DNA of 64,000 nt from Gordonia sp. PDNC005 (GCF_016919385.1 NZ_CP070351.1:930001-994000); one strand, 5' to 3'. Positions 34,558-45,465 are shown, counted from the stretch's first letter. The notes: generated by a model from the sequence alone, not told the origin. Translations and numbers: made by a program.

Positions 34558-35929
34558 TCGTCTCGTCCACCGCGATGGGCTGTCCGAGCATGGGGAATGC
34601 CCGCTGCGTGCACGCCGGACGGTTGCACACCTTGCAGCCTCCGCCGATCGGAACCACTGTCCGCGGCTCGGACAGGTCGACGCCGGTGGCGTAGACGAGT
34701 TCGTCGGCATGGGCGAGGTCGCATCCGAGGCCGATGGCGAACTCCCCAGGCGTTGCGAGGTGCCCGTCGGCGGCCTGGTCGGTGGTGCGTGCGAGCCAGA
34801 AGTACTTGCGCCCGTCGGGCATCTCCGACACCTGGGTGTGAATCCGGCCGGGTGCGGAGAAGGCGTCGTGCACGACCCAGAGCGGGCAGCTGCCGCCTAC
34901 ACGCGAGAAGTGGAAGGCCGTGGCCGACTGCCTCTTCGAGATGTTCCCGGCGCGGTCGACACGGACGAAGATGAACGGCACGCCTCTGTCGGATGGGCGT
35001 TGCAGGGTGGACAGCCGGTGACAGACGGTCTCGAAGCCGACCTCGAAACGGCGGGCGAGGAGCGCGACGTCGTACCGCAGTTCGCGTGCTGCGGACGCGA
35101 ACTCGGTGTAGGGCAGGACGAGTGCTCCGGCGAAGTAGTTCGCCAAGCCCACTCGGAGCACGGCGCGAGACGACTCGGAGATGTTCGGAGCGCCGTCGAC
35201 CAGCCTGTCGATCTCGGCGCGTTGAGTCTGCACGGCGAGTTGAGTTGCGAGCTGAAATGCTCGCTGCCCGGCAGAGAGGCGGCGGGCGAGAACCAGAGTC
35301 GCGGAGTCGGGATCGTACCGCCGCTTGGCGGTGGCCGCATCGGTCGTGGCTCCGATGATCACCCGGATCCCGAATCGTTCGTCGAGTAGACGCGCGAGTT
35401 GGAGGTCGAGTCCGCCGACCGTGAGGCCGGCGTCGACGAACAGGTGCTCAGCGGCTAGATCGAGTTCGGCGACATAGTTCCGGCGATCGTAGAAGTAGTC
35501 GCGCACCTGCTCGAAAGGCGTCGTCGGGGAGTCCGCGGAAGCGGCCGAATCGTGCGATCTATGGTTCTCGAGCTCTGCGGTGACGGCCGCGAGCCTGCGA
35601 TGCAACCCGACCATGGTTCGCCCGATGCCGGGCATCCGTGACACGAGCTCGGTGATCTCGGCGCGATCGACGTCCTCGCCCTGAGACATGAGAGCGTCGG
35701 TGAGGTCGGCGATGAGTCGGGCATCTCCCGTCTCGGCGAAGTAGTCGGCGGGGAGATCGAACGTCGCGGTCAACGACAGAAGCACAGCCACCGTGATGGG
35801 ACGGTGGTCGTTCTCCAGTTGATTGACGTATGTGGTGGACAGATCGAGCCTACGAGCCAGCGCGGCTTGGCTGATCCCCAGATCTGCACGCAGACGCCGG
35901 AGTCGGGCCCCTGCAAACGTCTTCGCCAT
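34520..35929 (-). CDS. prpR: PrpR-type regulator of propionate metabolism
   Basis: A 469-residue regulator of the ScfR/RamB group. An N-terminal Xre-type helix-turn-helix ([20 protein letters not shown], about 13-32) is followed by the IrrE-like and DUF2083-type regions. The C-terminal part holds several cysteines ([26 protein letters not shown]), which in M. tuberculosis PrpR bind an Fe-S cluster. M. tuberculosis PrpR activates prpDC and binds short-chain acyl-CoAs. A TAGAGT box lies seven bases before the ATG, so the mRNA is probably leaderless. It is divergent from prpD, and the intergenic region holds three ATACGCA repeats. Confidence 0.9.
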   Translation of the reverse strand: MAKTFAGARLRRLRADLGISQAALARRLDLSTTYVNQLENDHRPITVAVLLSLTATFDLPADYFAETGDARLIADLTDALMSQGEDVDRAEITELVSRMPGIGRTMVGLHRRLAAVTAELENHRSHDSAASADSPTTPFEQVRDYFYDRRNYVAELDLAAEHLFVDAGLTVGGLDLQLARLLDERFGIRVIIGATTDAATAKRRYDPDSATLVLARRLSAGQRAFQLATQLAVQTQRAEIDRLVDGAPNISESSRAVLRVGLANYFAGALVLPYTEFASAARELRYDVALLARRFEVGFETVCHRLSTLQRPSDRGVPFIFVRVDRAGNISKRQSATAFHFSRVGGSCPLWVVHDAFSAPGRIHTQVSEMPDGRKYFWLARTTDQAADGHLATPGEFAIGLGCDLAHADELVYATGVDLSEPRTVVPIGGGCKVCNRPACTQRAFPMLGQPIAVDETISDSIPYRSAPL

Positions 35930-35962
35930 GTACAGAACTCTACCGTCACAAGCATCCGCAAG

Positions 35963-36001
35963 ATACGCAGAATGTGTGCGAAAGATACGCACAAATACGC
36001 A
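35963..36001. promoter_or_regulatory. Three ATACGCA repeats between prpR and prpD
   Basis: ATACGCA occurs at 35963-35969, 35985-35991 and 35995-36001, with a TGTGCG element in the opposite sense between the first two. They lie just upstream of a predicted prpD -35 region and near the prpR promoter. They are good candidates for the PrpR-binding site. Confidence 0.6.
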
Positions 36002-36048
36002 TCTGCCAGGCCTTTCGCCGATCTTGGTTCACTGCGTACGGTGCAAAC

Positions 36049-37551
36049 ATGATCAACCACGAAGTTCGCACCCGACGCAGCGCCGAAGACTTTCCGATCG
36101 AGGATCACCTCGCGTACAAGATCGCGAAGGTCGCAGCCGATCCGGTCGCCGTGCCAGCTGACACCGCCGAGATGATCGTCAATCGCATCATCGACAACGC
36201 AGCGGTGAGTGCCGCGTCGGTCGCTCGCCGACCGGTCACGAGTGCCCGCCGTCAGGCGCTCACCCGCCCTCTCGCCGGGGGATCGACCGTGTTCGGCGTG
36301 GACGGCGAGTTCGCGCCCGAGTGGGCGGCTTGGGCGAACGGAGTGGCGGTGCGTGAGCTCGACTTCCACGACACCTTCCTGGCAGCCGAGTACTCGCATC
36401 CGGGCGACAACATCCCGCCGCTCGTCGCCGTCGCACAGCGAACTGGCGCTTCGGGAGCCGACCTCATCCGCGGGCTCGCGACCGCGTACGAGATCCAGAT
36501 CGATCTAGTCCGCGGGCTGTGCCTGCACGAGCACAAGATCGACCACGTGGCCCACCTCGGACCATCGGCCGCCGCGGGTATCGGCACCATGCTCGGACTC
36601 GACGTCGACACCATCTACCAAGCCGTCGGGCAGGCTCTGCACCTGACGACCGCCACTCGGCAGTCGCGCAAGGGCGCCATCTCCAGCTGGAAGGCGTACG
36701 CACCGGCGCATGCCGGCAAGGTCGCCGTCGAGGCCGTCGACCGCGCGATGCGAGGAGAGGGCGCGCCTTCCCCGATCTGGGAGGGCGAGGACGGCGTGAT
36801 CGCGTGGCTGCTCGGCGGTTCCGACGCGACGTATACGATTCCGCTGCCCGCCCCGGGCGAGGGCAAGCGCGCGATTCTCGACAGCTACACCAAGGAGCAC
36901 TCCGCCGAGTACCAGAGCCAGGCGCCGATCGACCTCGCGCGTCGCATGCGCAGCCGCATCGGCGACCTCGATCAGATCGCGTCGATCGTGCTGCACACCA
37001 GCCATCACACCCACTACGTGATCGGCACCGGCTCGAACGATCCGCAGAAGTTCGATCCCACCGCCAGCCGTGAGACGCTCGACCACTCCGTGATGTACAT
37101 CTTCGCTGTCGCACTGCAGGACGGCGACTGGGATCATGAGCGTTCCTATGCGCCCGAGCGTGCTGCTCGCCCTGACACGGTTGAGCTCTGGCGGAAGATC
37201 TCCACTGTCGAGGACCCCGAGTGGACACGTCGCTATCACTCGGCCGACCCGAACGAGAAGGCGTTCGGCGCGCGTGCCGTGGTGACGCTCAAGAGCGGAG
37301 AGGTGATCGAGGACGAACTAGCCGTGGCCGATGCTCATCCGCTGGGCGCCCGCCCGTTCGGCCGCGAACAGTACCTGGCCAAGTTCGCCCGCATGGCCGA
37401 CGGCGTGGTCGACCCCGCCGAACAAGCACGTTTCGTCGACGCCGCAACCACGGTCGCAGACAAGGCGGCAGGCGGCCTCGCAGGCCTCAACGTGCGGGTG
37501 CTCGACAGCGTGCTCGACTCGGCTGCCGCCACCAGCGAGGGAATCCTCTGA
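36049..37551 (+). CDS. prpD: 2-methylcitrate dehydratase
   Basis: PrpD dehydrates 2-methylcitrate to 2-methylaconitate in the methylcitrate cycle that burns propionyl-CoA. The 500-residue protein is a full-length MmgE/PrpD family member: the opening helices ([20 protein letters not shown]), the central [29 protein letters not shown] motif with active-site Asp and His, and [22 protein letters not shown] are all seen. A TACGGT box ends six bases before the ATG at 36049, so the mRNA appears leaderless. The stop overlaps the prpB ATG (TGATG). Expression is expected to rise with propionate under the divergent PrpR. Confidence 0.95.
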   Translation: MINHEVRTRRSAEDFPIEDHLAYKIAKVAADPVAVPADTAEMIVNRIIDNAAVSAASVARRPVTSARRQALTRPLAGGSTVFGVDGEFAPEWAAWANGVAVRELDFHDTFLAAEYSHPGDNIPPLVAVAQRTGASGADLIRGLATAYEIQIDLVRGLCLHEHKIDHVAHLGPSAAAGIGTMLGLDVDTIYQAVGQALHLTTATRQSRKGAISSWKAYAPAHAGKVAVEAVDRAMRGEGAPSPIWEGEDGVIAWLLGGSDATYTIPLPAPGEGKRAILDSYTKEHSAEYQSQAPIDLARRMRSRIGDLDQIASIVLHTSHHTHYVIGTGSNDPQKFDPTASRETLDHSVMYIFAVALQDGDWDHERSYAPERAARPDTVELWRKISTVEDPEWTRRYHSADPNEKAFGARAVVTLKSGEVIEDELAVADAHPLGARPFGREQYLAKFARMADGVVDPAEQARFVDAATTVADKAAGGLAGLNVRVLDSVLDSAAATSEGIL

Positions 37552-38477
37552 TGAGCGACGCGACGGGCCTGTTCACGTCGAGGGGCACCGATGCAGAGAA
37601 GCGCGCGACCCTCCGCGCGGCGCTCGACTCCGGAGAGCTGCAGCGCTGGCCGGGGGCGTTCAGCCCGCTGGTTGCGAAGATCGTCGCCGAGACAGGTTTC
37701 GAAGGGGTGTACGTCTCGGGCGCCGCGCTCTCCGCCGATCTGGGGCTGCCCGACATCGGACTGACGACACTCACCGAGGTGGCGGCGCGGGGCGGCGCCA
37801 TCGCGCGTTCCACCGAGTTGCCCACGCTGATAGACGCGGACACCGGCTTCGGTGAGCCGATGAGCGCGGCGCGGACGGTCTCTGTACTCGAGGACGCGGG
37901 CCTGGCCGGATGTCACCTCGAAGACCAGGTGAATCCGAAACGCTGCGGTCATCTGGACGGCAAGGAGGTCGTCCCCACCGGCGAGATGATCCGCCGGATC
38001 GCTGCGGCCGTCGGGGCTCGCCGCGATCCGAACTTCATCGTCTGTGCGCGGACCGATGCACGCGGTGTGGACGGCCTGGACGCCGCGATCGAGCGGGCTA
38101 AGGCCTACGTCGACGCCGGAGCGGACCTCATCTTCACCGAGGCGCTCGCCGATGCGAGCGAGTTCGCGGCCTTCCGGGCCGCGGTGGACGCGCCGCTGCT
38201 CGCGAACATGACTGAGTTCGGGAAGTCGACGCTGCTGACGACAGATCGACTGCGCAATCTCGGCTACAACGCGGTGATCTACCCCGTCACCACACTCCGC
38301 CTGGCGATGGGAGCGGTCGAAGCGGGTCTCGCCGCGATCGCCGAGGAAGGCACACAGGCCGGGCTGCTCGACAAGATGCAGCACCGATCTCGGTTGTACG
38401 AGTTCCTCCGCTACTCCGACTACAACGCGTTCGACACCAACCTCTTCACCTATTCGACCAAAGGGGAGCGATCATGA
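37551..38477 (+). CDS. prpB: 2-methylisocitrate lyase
   Basis: PrpB splits 2-methylisocitrate into pyruvate and succinate. The 308-residue length and the KRCGH motif with catalytic Cys132 are those of the methylisocitrate lyase branch of the isocitrate lyase superfamily, as are the Mg2+-binding IDADTGFGEP (94-103) and ARTDARGVDGLDAAIERAKAY segments. It begins inside the prpD stop (TGATG) and its end overlaps the prpC start by four bases (ATGA), so the three enzymes of the cycle are made from one coupled message. M. tuberculosis lacks a dedicated prpB and uses isocitrate lyase for this step. Confidence 0.95.
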   Translation: MSDATGLFTSRGTDAEKRATLRAALDSGELQRWPGAFSPLVAKIVAETGFEGVYVSGAALSADLGLPDIGLTTLTEVAARGGAIARSTELPTLIDADTGFGEPMSAARTVSVLEDAGLAGCHLEDQVNPKRCGHLDGKEVVPTGEMIRRIAAAVGARRDPNFIVCARTDARGVDGLDAAIERAKAYVDAGADLIFTEALADASEFAAFRAAVDAPLLANMTEFGKSTLLTTDRLRNLGYNAVIYPVTTLRLAMGAVEAGLAAIAEEGTQAGLLDKMQHRSRLYEFLRYSDYNAFDTNLFTYSTKGERS

Positions 38478-39613
38478 GCACCGCCGGCAGTGCCGCAGAG
38501 AGCACACCGACCGTCTACAAGGGCCTGGCAGGCGTCGTCGTCGACACGACGGCGGTGTCGAAAGTTGTGCCCGAGACCAACTCGCTGACCTACCGGGGCT
38601 ATGCGGTGCAGGATCTGGCCGCGAACTGTTCGTTCGAGCAGGTCGCGTACCTGCTCTGGTACGGCGAACTTCCCACCGATCTACAGTTGGCGCAGTTCGT
38701 GCAGCGCGAGAGAGCGGCCCGTCGACTGGACCGGTCCGCCCAGGCGGTGCTCGCTCGTACACCGGACACCTGCCATCCGATGGACGTAGTCCGGACGATG
38801 ATCAGTTACCTCGGCACCGAGGATCCGGATGAGGACGCGACCGGCGCGGACGCCCTGATGGAGAAGGCACAGCGCATGTATGCGATTCTCCCGACGATCG
38901 TCGCCGCCGACATGCGACGTCGCCGCGGTCTGGATCCGATCGCACCGCATCACGGCCTCGGGTACGCCGAGAACTTCCTCGCCATGTGCTTCGGCGAGGT
39001 CCCCGACCCGGTGATCGTGCGTGCATTCGAGAAGTCGATGGTGCTGTACGCCGAGCACAGTTTCAACGCGTCGACGTTCGCCGCGCGCGTCGTCACGTCG
39101 ACCGGTTCGGACATGTACAGCGCCGTCACCGCCGCCATCGGCGCCCTCAAGGGATCGCTGCACGGCGGCGCCAACGAGGCCGTCATGTACGACATGATCG
39201 ACATCGACCGTCCCGAACGCGCCGCCGACTGGCTCAACGCCAAGCTCGACGCCAAAGAGAAGGTGATGGGCTTCGGGCACCGCGTCTACAAGAACGGCGA
39301 CTCGCGCGTCCCGACGATGTACGACGCGCTCGTCGAGGTGGCCGATCATCTCGACGACCACAAGTGGCTTGGCATCTATCGGGAACTCGAACAGGTGATG
39401 GTAGGCCGCACCGGCATCCGGCCCAATCTCGACTTCCCGACAGGCCCGGCCTACCACCTGATGGGCTTCGACATCGGTGCGTTCACGCCGATCTTCGTCA
39501 TGAGCCGCATCACCGGGTGGACCGCTCACATCACGGAGCAGGCCGCGTCCAACGCCCTGATCAGGCCGCTGTCCGCTTACTCCGGACCACAGCAGCGCCC
39601 GCTTCCCGCCTGA
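38474..39613 (+). CDS. prpC: 2-methylcitrate synthase
   Basis: PrpC condenses propionyl-CoA with oxaloacetate. The 379-residue protein is a short citrate-synthase-fold enzyme with the catalytic region intact: GSLHGGANEAVMYDM (first His), KVMGFGHRVYKNGDSRVPTM (second His) and RPNLDFPTGPAYHLMGF with the Asp. The N-terminus (GLAGVVVDTTAVSKVVPETN) is typical of actinobacterial PrpC. It overlaps prpB by four bases and is followed after 46 bases by pyruvate carboxylase, which would renew the oxaloacetate it consumes. Confidence 0.95.
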   Translation: MSTAGSAAESTPTVYKGLAGVVVDTTAVSKVVPETNSLTYRGYAVQDLAANCSFEQVAYLLWYGELPTDLQLAQFVQRERAARRLDRSAQAVLARTPDTCHPMDVVRTMISYLGTEDPDEDATGADALMEKAQRMYAILPTIVAADMRRRRGLDPIAPHHGLGYAENFLAMCFGEVPDPVIVRAFEKSMVLYAEHSFNASTFAARVVTSTGSDMYSAVTAAIGALKGSLHGGANEAVMYDMIDIDRPERAADWLNAKLDAKEKVMGFGHRVYKNGDSRVPTMYDALVEVADHLDDHKWLGIYRELEQVMVGRTGIRPNLDFPTGPAYHLMGFDIGAFTPIFVMSRITGWTAHITEQAASNALIRPLSAYSGPQQRPLPA

Positions 39614-39659
39614 GAGCGGCGTCCAGCCCACCTGCTCGAGAGAGGCAGCGAAGAGTTTC

Positions 39660-42600
39660 ATGTTCGACAAGATCCTGGTGGCGAACCGCGGTGAGATCGC
39701 GGTCCGCGCCTTCCGAGCGGCGTACGAACTCGGTGCGAGCACCGTCGCCGTCTACCCCGCGGAGGACAGGCACTGCATCCACCGCGGCAAGGCCGACGAG
39801 GCGTATCAGATTGGCGAGCCCGGCCATCCGGTGCAGGCGTATCTGAACGTCGAGGAGATCGTGCGGGTGGCGCGCGAATGCGGCGCCGACGCGGTGTATC
39901 CCGGCTACGGGTTCATCTCCGAGAATCCGGACCTCGCGGGAGCCTGTGCGCGGGAGGGCATCACGTTCGTCGGTCCCAGCGCCGATGTCCTGCGCCTCAC
40001 CGGCGACAAGCAGCAGGCGGTGACAGCGGCCCGCGCGGCGGGACTGCCGGTCCTGGCCGGATCCGCACCGTCGTCGAATGTCGACGACCTGCTCGCCGCT
40101 GCCACCGACATGACCTTCCCGGTGTTCGTGAAAGCGGTCGCCGGCGGCGGTGGCCGGGGCATGCGTCGCGTCGGCGAGATCGCAGAGCTCGCCGAGGCGG
40201 TCGGGGCGGCGTCGCGTGAGGCGGCCGCCGCGTTCGGCAATCCGACGGTGTTCCTCGAACAGGCGGTGGTGAATCCCCGCCACATCGAGGTGCAGATCCT
40301 CGCCGACTCGCACGGTGACGTCGTCCATCTCTACGAACGGGACTGCAGCCTGCAGCGCCGACATCAGAAGGTCGTCGAGATCGCGCCCGCGCCGAACCTC
40401 GACCCGGCGCTGCGTGAGCGGATCTGCGCGGACGCCGTCGCGTTCGCGCGCCAGATCGGCTACTCGTGTGCGGGCACCGTCGAGTTCCTCGTCGACGAAC
40501 GCGGTCAGCACTTCTTCATCGAGATGAATCCGCGCATTCAAGTGGAGCACACGGTCACCGAGGAGATCACCGACGTCGACCTCGTCGCCGCGCAGTTGCG
40601 GGTGGCGGCGGGAGCGTCCCTCGCCGACCTGGGTCTGCGCCAGGACACGATCGCGATCCGCGGTGCCGCACTGCAGTGTCGCATCACCACCGAGGACCCG
40701 GCGGCGGGCTTCCGCCCGGCGACCGGGAAGGTCACCGCGTACCGTGCACCGGGCGGCGCGGGCGTCCGGCTCGACGGCGCCGCGGCCCTCGGCAGCGAGG
40801 TGACCGGACACTTCGATTCGATGTTGGTGAAGCTGACTTGCCGCGGCGCGGACTTCGACACCGCGGTCCGACGAGAACGTCGTGCGCTCGCCGAGTTCCG
40901 GATCCGCGGCGTCACCACGAACATCAGTTTCCTGCAGGCGGTGCTCGACGACCCGGACTTCCGTGCGGGCCGGATCACGACGGCGTTCATCGAGGACCGG
41001 CCCGACCTGCTCACCGCGCGCGTCGACGACGACAAGGGCACCAAGCTGCTGTCGTATCTGGCGGATGTGACAGTTCACAAGCCGTACGGCGAACTGCCGA
41101 CGCCCGTCCACCCGCACACCAAGCTGCCCGCGCTCGACCGGTCGGTCCTCGCATCACCGCCTGCCGGTTCCAAACAGCGGCTCGACGGGCTGGGCCCCGC
41201 CGGATTCGCACGCGCGCTCCGCGAGCAGAAGGCCCTGGCCGTCACCGACACCACGTTCCGCGACGCTCACCAGTCTCTGTTGGCGACACGCGTCCGGACC
41301 AGCGGACTGTCGGTGGCCGGGCCGTACGTCGCGGCGACGACACCGGAGCTGCTGTCGGTGGAATGCTGGGGAGGCGCCACCTACGACGTGGCCCTGCGAT
41401 TCCTGAAAGAGGACCCGTGGGATCGGCTGGCGCGCCTGCGGGAGGCGATACCCAACATCTGCCTGCAGATGCTGCTGCGCGGCAAGAACACCGTCGGCTA
41501 CACCCCGTACCCCACGGATGTGACAACGGCGTTCGTGCGTGAGGCCGCCGATACCGGCATCGACATCTTCCGCATCTTCGACGCCCTGAACAGCGTCGAC
41601 GCGATGCGTCCGGCGATCGACGCGGTCCTGGAGACCGGCACCACGGTGGCCGAGGTGGCGATGAGTTACACCGGAGACCTCGCGAACCCCGCCGAGGACG
41701 TCTACACCCTCGACCACTACCTGCGGTTGGCGGAGCACATCGTCGACGCCGGCGCGCACGTGCTCGCGATCAAGGACATGGCCGGTCTGCTCCGTCCGGC
41801 CGCGGCTCGCACCCTGGTGTCGGCGCTGCGATCGAACTTCGATCTGCCGATCCACCTGCACACCCACGACACGCCTGGCGGCCAGTTGGCGACGTATCTC
41901 GCGGCGTGGGAAGCCGGTGCGGATGCGGTCGACGGTGCGAGTGCCGCATTGGCGGGGACGACGAGTCAGCCGTCGCTGTCGGCGATCGTGGCGGCGGCCG
42001 CGCACACCGAGTACGACACGGGACTAGACCTTGGTGCTGTGTGCTCGATGGAGCCGTATTGGGAGGCGGTCCGTCGCGAGTATGCGCCGTTCGAGTCGGG
42101 CATCCCCGCGCCGACGGGCCGGGTGTACACGCACGAGATCCCGGGCGGGCAGCTGTCGAACCTGCGACAGCAGGCGACGTCGATCGGTGTCGGCAACCGC
42201 TTCGAAGCTGTCGAGAACGCCTATGCGGCGGCCAACGAACTGCTGTTGCGTCCGGTGAAGGTGACACCGTCGTCGAAGGTGGTCGGCGATCTGGCGATCG
42301 CATTCGTCGCACAGGGTGTGACCGCAGAGCAGTTCGCGGCCAACCCGGCGGCGTACGACATCCCCGACTCGGTAATCGGCTTCCTCAACGGGGAACTGGG
42401 GGAGCCGGCCGCCGGTTGGCCCGAGCCGCTGCGATCACTGGTCCTCGCAGGCCGCGAACGCCGCAGTGTCGTGACCGAACTGACAGTGGACGATCTCGAT
42501 GCGCTGAACACGGGCGGAACCGTCCGCAGGCAGGCGCTGAACCGCTTGCTGTTCCCCGGCCCTACGGCCGACTACCTCGACCACCTGGCGAAGTTCGGCG

Positions 42601-43049
42601 ACACGTCCAAGCTTCCGGCGCACCAGTTCTTCTTCGGGCTGCAGCCCGGTCTGGAGCATCGGGTGAAGTTGCGCCCGGGCGTCGACCTGCTGATCTCGCT
42701 GGAAGCGATCAGCGAGCCCGATGACACCGGCGTCCGTACCGTGCTGCTTACCGTCAACGGCCACCTGCGGTCGGTGTTCGTCCGGGACCGCGGTGTGGAC
42801 GCGGTCGTCGCGGCCGCCGAACAGGCGGATAAAAACAATCCGAGCCATGTCGGCGCACCGTTCGCCGGTGTCGTGTCGGTGACGGTGGGCGTGGGGGACA
42901 CGGTCGCCGCGGGGGCGGTCGTCGCGACGATCGAGGCGATGAAGATGGAGGCGTCGATCACGAGTCCGACGGCGGGAACCGTTCGGCGAGTCGTGTTCAC
43001 CACCGCAACCGAGGTGTCGCCGGGCGACCTCCTGGTGGAACTCGGCTGA
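39660..43049 (+). CDS. pyc: Pyruvate carboxylase
   Basis: Pyc makes oxaloacetate from pyruvate, bicarbonate and ATP. The 1129-residue protein has all four parts in order: biotin carboxylase (1-450; [39 protein letters not shown]), the carboxyltransferase barrel (about 525-800; TDTTFRDAHQSLLATRVRT, the metal-binding LHTHDTPGG), the PC tetramerisation domain, and a C-terminal biotin carrier domain with the biotinyl lysine in EAMKMEAS. It directly follows prpDBC on the same strand. Since PrpC uses oxaloacetate and PrpB releases pyruvate, the position makes metabolic sense. Two hairpins follow the gene. Confidence 0.95.
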   Translation: MFDKILVANRGEIAVRAFRAAYELGASTVAVYPAEDRHCIHRGKADEAYQIGEPGHPVQAYLNVEEIVRVARECGADAVYPGYGFISENPDLAGACAREGITFVGPSADVLRLTGDKQQAVTAARAAGLPVLAGSAPSSNVDDLLAAATDMTFPVFVKAVAGGGGRGMRRVGEIAELAEAVGAASREAAAAFGNPTVFLEQAVVNPRHIEVQILADSHGDVVHLYERDCSLQRRHQKVVEIAPAPNLDPALRERICADAVAFARQIGYSCAGTVEFLVDERGQHFFIEMNPRIQVEHTVTEEITDVDLVAAQLRVAAGASLADLGLRQDTIAIRGAALQCRITTEDPAAGFRPATGKVTAYRAPGGAGVRLDGAAALGSEVTGHFDSMLVKLTCRGADFDTAVRRERRALAEFRIRGVTTNISFLQAVLDDPDFRAGRITTAFIEDRPDLLTARVDDDKGTKLLSYLADVTVHKPYGELPTPVHPHTKLPALDRSVLASPPAGSKQRLDGLGPAGFARALREQKALAVTDTTFRDAHQSLLATRVRTSGLSVAGPYVAATTPELLSVECWGGATYDVALRFLKEDPWDRLARLREAIPNICLQMLLRGKNTVGYTPYPTDVTTAFVREAADTGIDIFRIFDALNSVDAMRPAIDAVLETGTTVAEVAMSYTGDLANPAEDVYTLDHYLRLAEHIVDAGAHVLAIKDMAGLLRPAAARTLVSALRSNFDLPIHLHTHDTPGGQLATYLAAWEAGADAVDGASAALAGTTSQPSLSAIVAAAAHTEYDTGLDLGAVCSMEPYWEAVRREYAPFESGIPAPTGRVYTHEIPGGQLSNLRQQATSIGVGNRFEAVENAYAAANELLLRPVKVTPSSKVVGDLAIAFVAQGVTAEQFAANPAAYDIPDSVIGFLNGELGEPAAGWPEPLRSLVLAGRERRSVVTELTVDDLDALNTGGTVRRQALNRLLFPGPTADYLDHLAKFGDTSKLPAHQFFFGLQPGLEHRVKLRPGVDLLISLEAISEPDDTGVRTVLLTVNGHLRSVFVRDRGVDAVVAAAEQADKNNPSHVGAPFAGVVSVTVGVGDTVAAGAVVATIEAMKMEASITSPTAGTVRRVVFTTATEVSPGDLLVELG

Positions 43050-43058
43050 ACTCCGTCC

Positions 43059-43089
43059 GCCGCGGTCCGGCTCACCAACGGACCGCGGC
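43059..43089. terminator. First hairpin after pyc
   Basis: A perfect 11-base stem (GCCGCGGTCCG at 43059-43069, CGGACCGCGGC at 43079-43089) with a 9-base loop, ten bases after the pyc stop. Confidence 0.7.
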
Positions 43090-43091
43090 AG

Positions 43092-43137
43092 ACGACGACT
43101 GTGGCCCGCGAGAATTCTCGCGGGCCGCAGTCGTCGT
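43092..43137. terminator. Second, very long hairpin between pyc and metE
   Basis: A 46-base near-perfect palindrome, centred on AGAATTCT at 43111-43118, with a single G-T pair on each strand's transcript and no loop beyond the centre. It sits between two convergent genes and ends nine bases from the metE stop, so it should end both transcripts. Confidence 0.85.
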
Positions 43138-43146
43138 GTGGGCCGG

Positions 43147-45465
43147 TCAGCGCACGGCGGCCGCGGCCTGAACCATGTTGGTCAGCGCTTCGGTCACCTC
43201 GGCCGTGGTGCGGGTCTTGAGTCCGCAGTCGGGGTTCACCCAGAGACGGTCGGCCGGGACCGCGGCCAACGCCTCCCGCAGTGAAGCGGCGATCTCGTCG
43301 ACGCCCGGCACGCGCGGCGAGTGGATGTCATAGACGCCCGGTCCCACCTGCGTCGCGAAGCCGATCGCGTTGAGGTCCGCGAGCACCTCCATGTGCGAGC
43401 GGGCCGCCTCGATGGAGGTGACGTCGGCGTCCAATCCCGCGATCGCGCCGATGACCTCGCCGAACTCCGAGTAGCACAGGTGCGTGTGGATCTGCGTCGC
43501 GTCGGCCACGCCCGCCGTCGACAGGCGGAACGACGTGACGGCCCAGTCGAGGTACGCCTCCCGGTCGGCGGCCCGCAGCGGCAGCAGTTCACGGAGGGCC
43601 GGTTCATCGACCTGGATGATCGTGGCACCCGAGCGTTCGAGGTCGACGGTCTCGTCGCGGATGGCGAGCGCAACCTGGTTCGCCGAGACGGCGAGCGGCT
43701 GATCGTCCCGGACGAACGACCACGCCAGGATGGTCACCGGACCGGTCAGCATGCCCTTGACAGGCTTGGACGTGAGCGACTGAGCGTAGGAGATCCAGTC
43801 GACGGTCATCGCGGCCGGGCGCACCACGTCGCCGAAGAGGATCGGCGGACGGACACAGCGCGAGCCGTACGACTGCACCCAGCCGTTCGCGGTGGCGAAG
43901 AACCCGTCGAGCTGCTCGGCGAAGTACTGCACCATGTCGTTGCGCTCGGGCTCGCCGTGCACGAGCACATCGAGTCCGATCCGCTCCTGCAATGCGATGA
44001 CATCGGCGATCTCGGCGCGCATGCGCTCGACGTAGCCGGCCTCGTCGATCGCACCGGTGCGCAACGCCTGACGCGCCTTGCGGATGTCAGTGGTCTGCGG
44101 ATACGAGCCGATCGTGGTGGTCGCGAGAGTCGGCAGGCCGAGCGCGGCGTCCTGGATCACGCGGCGATCGGCGGCGGCCGTACGGGTCGAGTCGGCGCTT
44201 GTCAGAGCAGCGAGGCGGCCGCGGACGGAGTCGACGTGCAGACGCGGATCGCCTGAGCGGGATGCCAGCGCGGCACGTGCGGCGTCGAACTCGGCAGCCT
44301 GGTAGGCCCGGCCGTGCGCGTAGGCCCGACCCAATGCGGTGACCTCGCCGACCTTCTCCTCGGCGAACGCCAGCCAGCCGTGCAGCGCCGGGTCGAGACC
44401 GTCCTCGCCGCGCAGCGTGTAGGGGACGTGCAGCGTGGAACAGGACGTGGACACCGCGAGCGTGCCGACGACTCCGCGGATCGACTCGAGGCGGCCCAGC
44501 GCCGCGTCGAGGTCGGTACGCCACACGTTGCGGCCGTCGACCACACCCGCGACGACGTGCTTGTCGTCGAGACCAGCAGCCAGCACGGTCTCGACGGACC
44601 CGCTCACCAGATCGACGCCGACACCTTCGACGTCGGTCCGTGCCAATGCGGCCAGGGCGTCGCCCGCATCGCCGAAGTACGTCTGCACGAGGATCGACGG
44701 GCGATCCGTCGCCGCGGCCAGTGTGCCGTAGACGCGTTCGGCCAGTTCAGCGAGACCCTCGTGGGAGTCGGTCACCAGGATCGGCTCGTCGATCTGCACC
44801 CATGACGCACCCGCGGCAGCCAAACGCTCGAGCAGGTCGACATACAGCGGGATCAGCTCGTCGATGCGCGACAGCGGGTTCGCATCGTCCGCCGTCGCGG
44901 GCTTGGACAGCCCGAGGAACGTGATCGGCCCGATCACCACCGGCCGGGCGGGGACGCCTTGCGCCCGGGCTTCGGCGAGCTCGGACAGCACCTTGGTCGG
45001 ATCGAGTGCGAACGTGATGTCCGCGCCGATCTCCGGCACCAGATAGTGGTAGTTCGTGTCGAACCACTTCGTCATCTCCAGCGGCGCCACGCCGTGTGAA
45101 CAAGGCCCGCTCGCTTCGCTTCCGGCGCCGTCTGAACCGCGCGCGGCCGCGAAGTACGCGTCTAGCGGGTCGTCGATCGACGCGACGCGTGTCGGAAGCG
45201 CTCCGAGGAGTACAGCGGTGTCGAGGATCTGGTCGTAGTACGAGAACGTGTTGACCGGGATCGAGTCGAGTCCGGCGGTCAAGAGTTGGCGCCATCCGTC
45301 GCGGCGAAGGACTGCGGCGACCGATTCGAGAGCGGCACGGTCGGACCGACCGGCCCAATAGGCTTCGACTGCGCGCTTGAGCTCTCGATTCGCTCCGATA
45401 CGCGCCGTGCCCGGCACGGTCGCGTTGAAGGGGGATGTTGTCGGATGTGTCGTGTCGAGGGACAT
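43147..45465 (-). CDS. metE: Cobalamin-independent methionine synthase
   Basis: MetE methylates homocysteine with methyltetrahydrofolate polyglutamate and needs zinc but no B12. The 772-residue protein has the duplicated barrel of the family; in the C-terminal half the zinc ligands are visible in HTHLCYSEF (His, Cys) and NPDCGLKTR (Cys), with the active-site [11 protein letters not shown] segment. The ATG at 45465 was chosen because the family starts there and GGAGA lies upstream. A cobalamin riboswitch precedes the gene at 45616-45783, so MetE should be made only when B12 is scarce. That implies a B12-dependent MetH elsewhere in the genome. Confidence 0.95.
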   Translation of the reverse strand: MSLDTTHPTTSPFNATVPGTARIGANRELKRAVEAYWAGRSDRAALESVAAVLRRDGWRQLLTAGLDSIPVNTFSYYDQILDTAVLLGALPTRVASIDDPLDAYFAAARGSDGAGSEASGPCSHGVAPLEMTKWFDTNYHYLVPEIGADITFALDPTKVLSELAEARAQGVPARPVVIGPITFLGLSKPATADDANPLSRIDELIPLYVDLLERLAAAGASWVQIDEPILVTDSHEGLAELAERVYGTLAAATDRPSILVQTYFGDAGDALAALARTDVEGVGVDLVSGSVETVLAAGLDDKHVVAGVVDGRNVWRTDLDAALGRLESIRGVVGTLAVSTSCSTLHVPYTLRGEDGLDPALHGWLAFAEEKVGEVTALGRAYAHGRAYQAAEFDAARAALASRSGDPRLHVDSVRGRLAALTSADSTRTAAADRRVIQDAALGLPTLATTTIGSYPQTTDIRKARQALRTGAIDEAGYVERMRAEIADVIALQERIGLDVLVHGEPERNDMVQYFAEQLDGFFATANGWVQSYGSRCVRPPILFGDVVRPAAMTVDWISYAQSLTSKPVKGMLTGPVTILAWSFVRDDQPLAVSANQVALAIRDETVDLERSGATIIQVDEPALRELLPLRAADREAYLDWAVTSFRLSTAGVADATQIHTHLCYSEFGEVIGAIAGLDADVTSIEAARSHMEVLADLNAIGFATQVGPGVYDIHSPRVPGVDEIAASLREALAAVPADRLWVNPDCGLKTRTTAEVTEALTNMVQAAAAVR

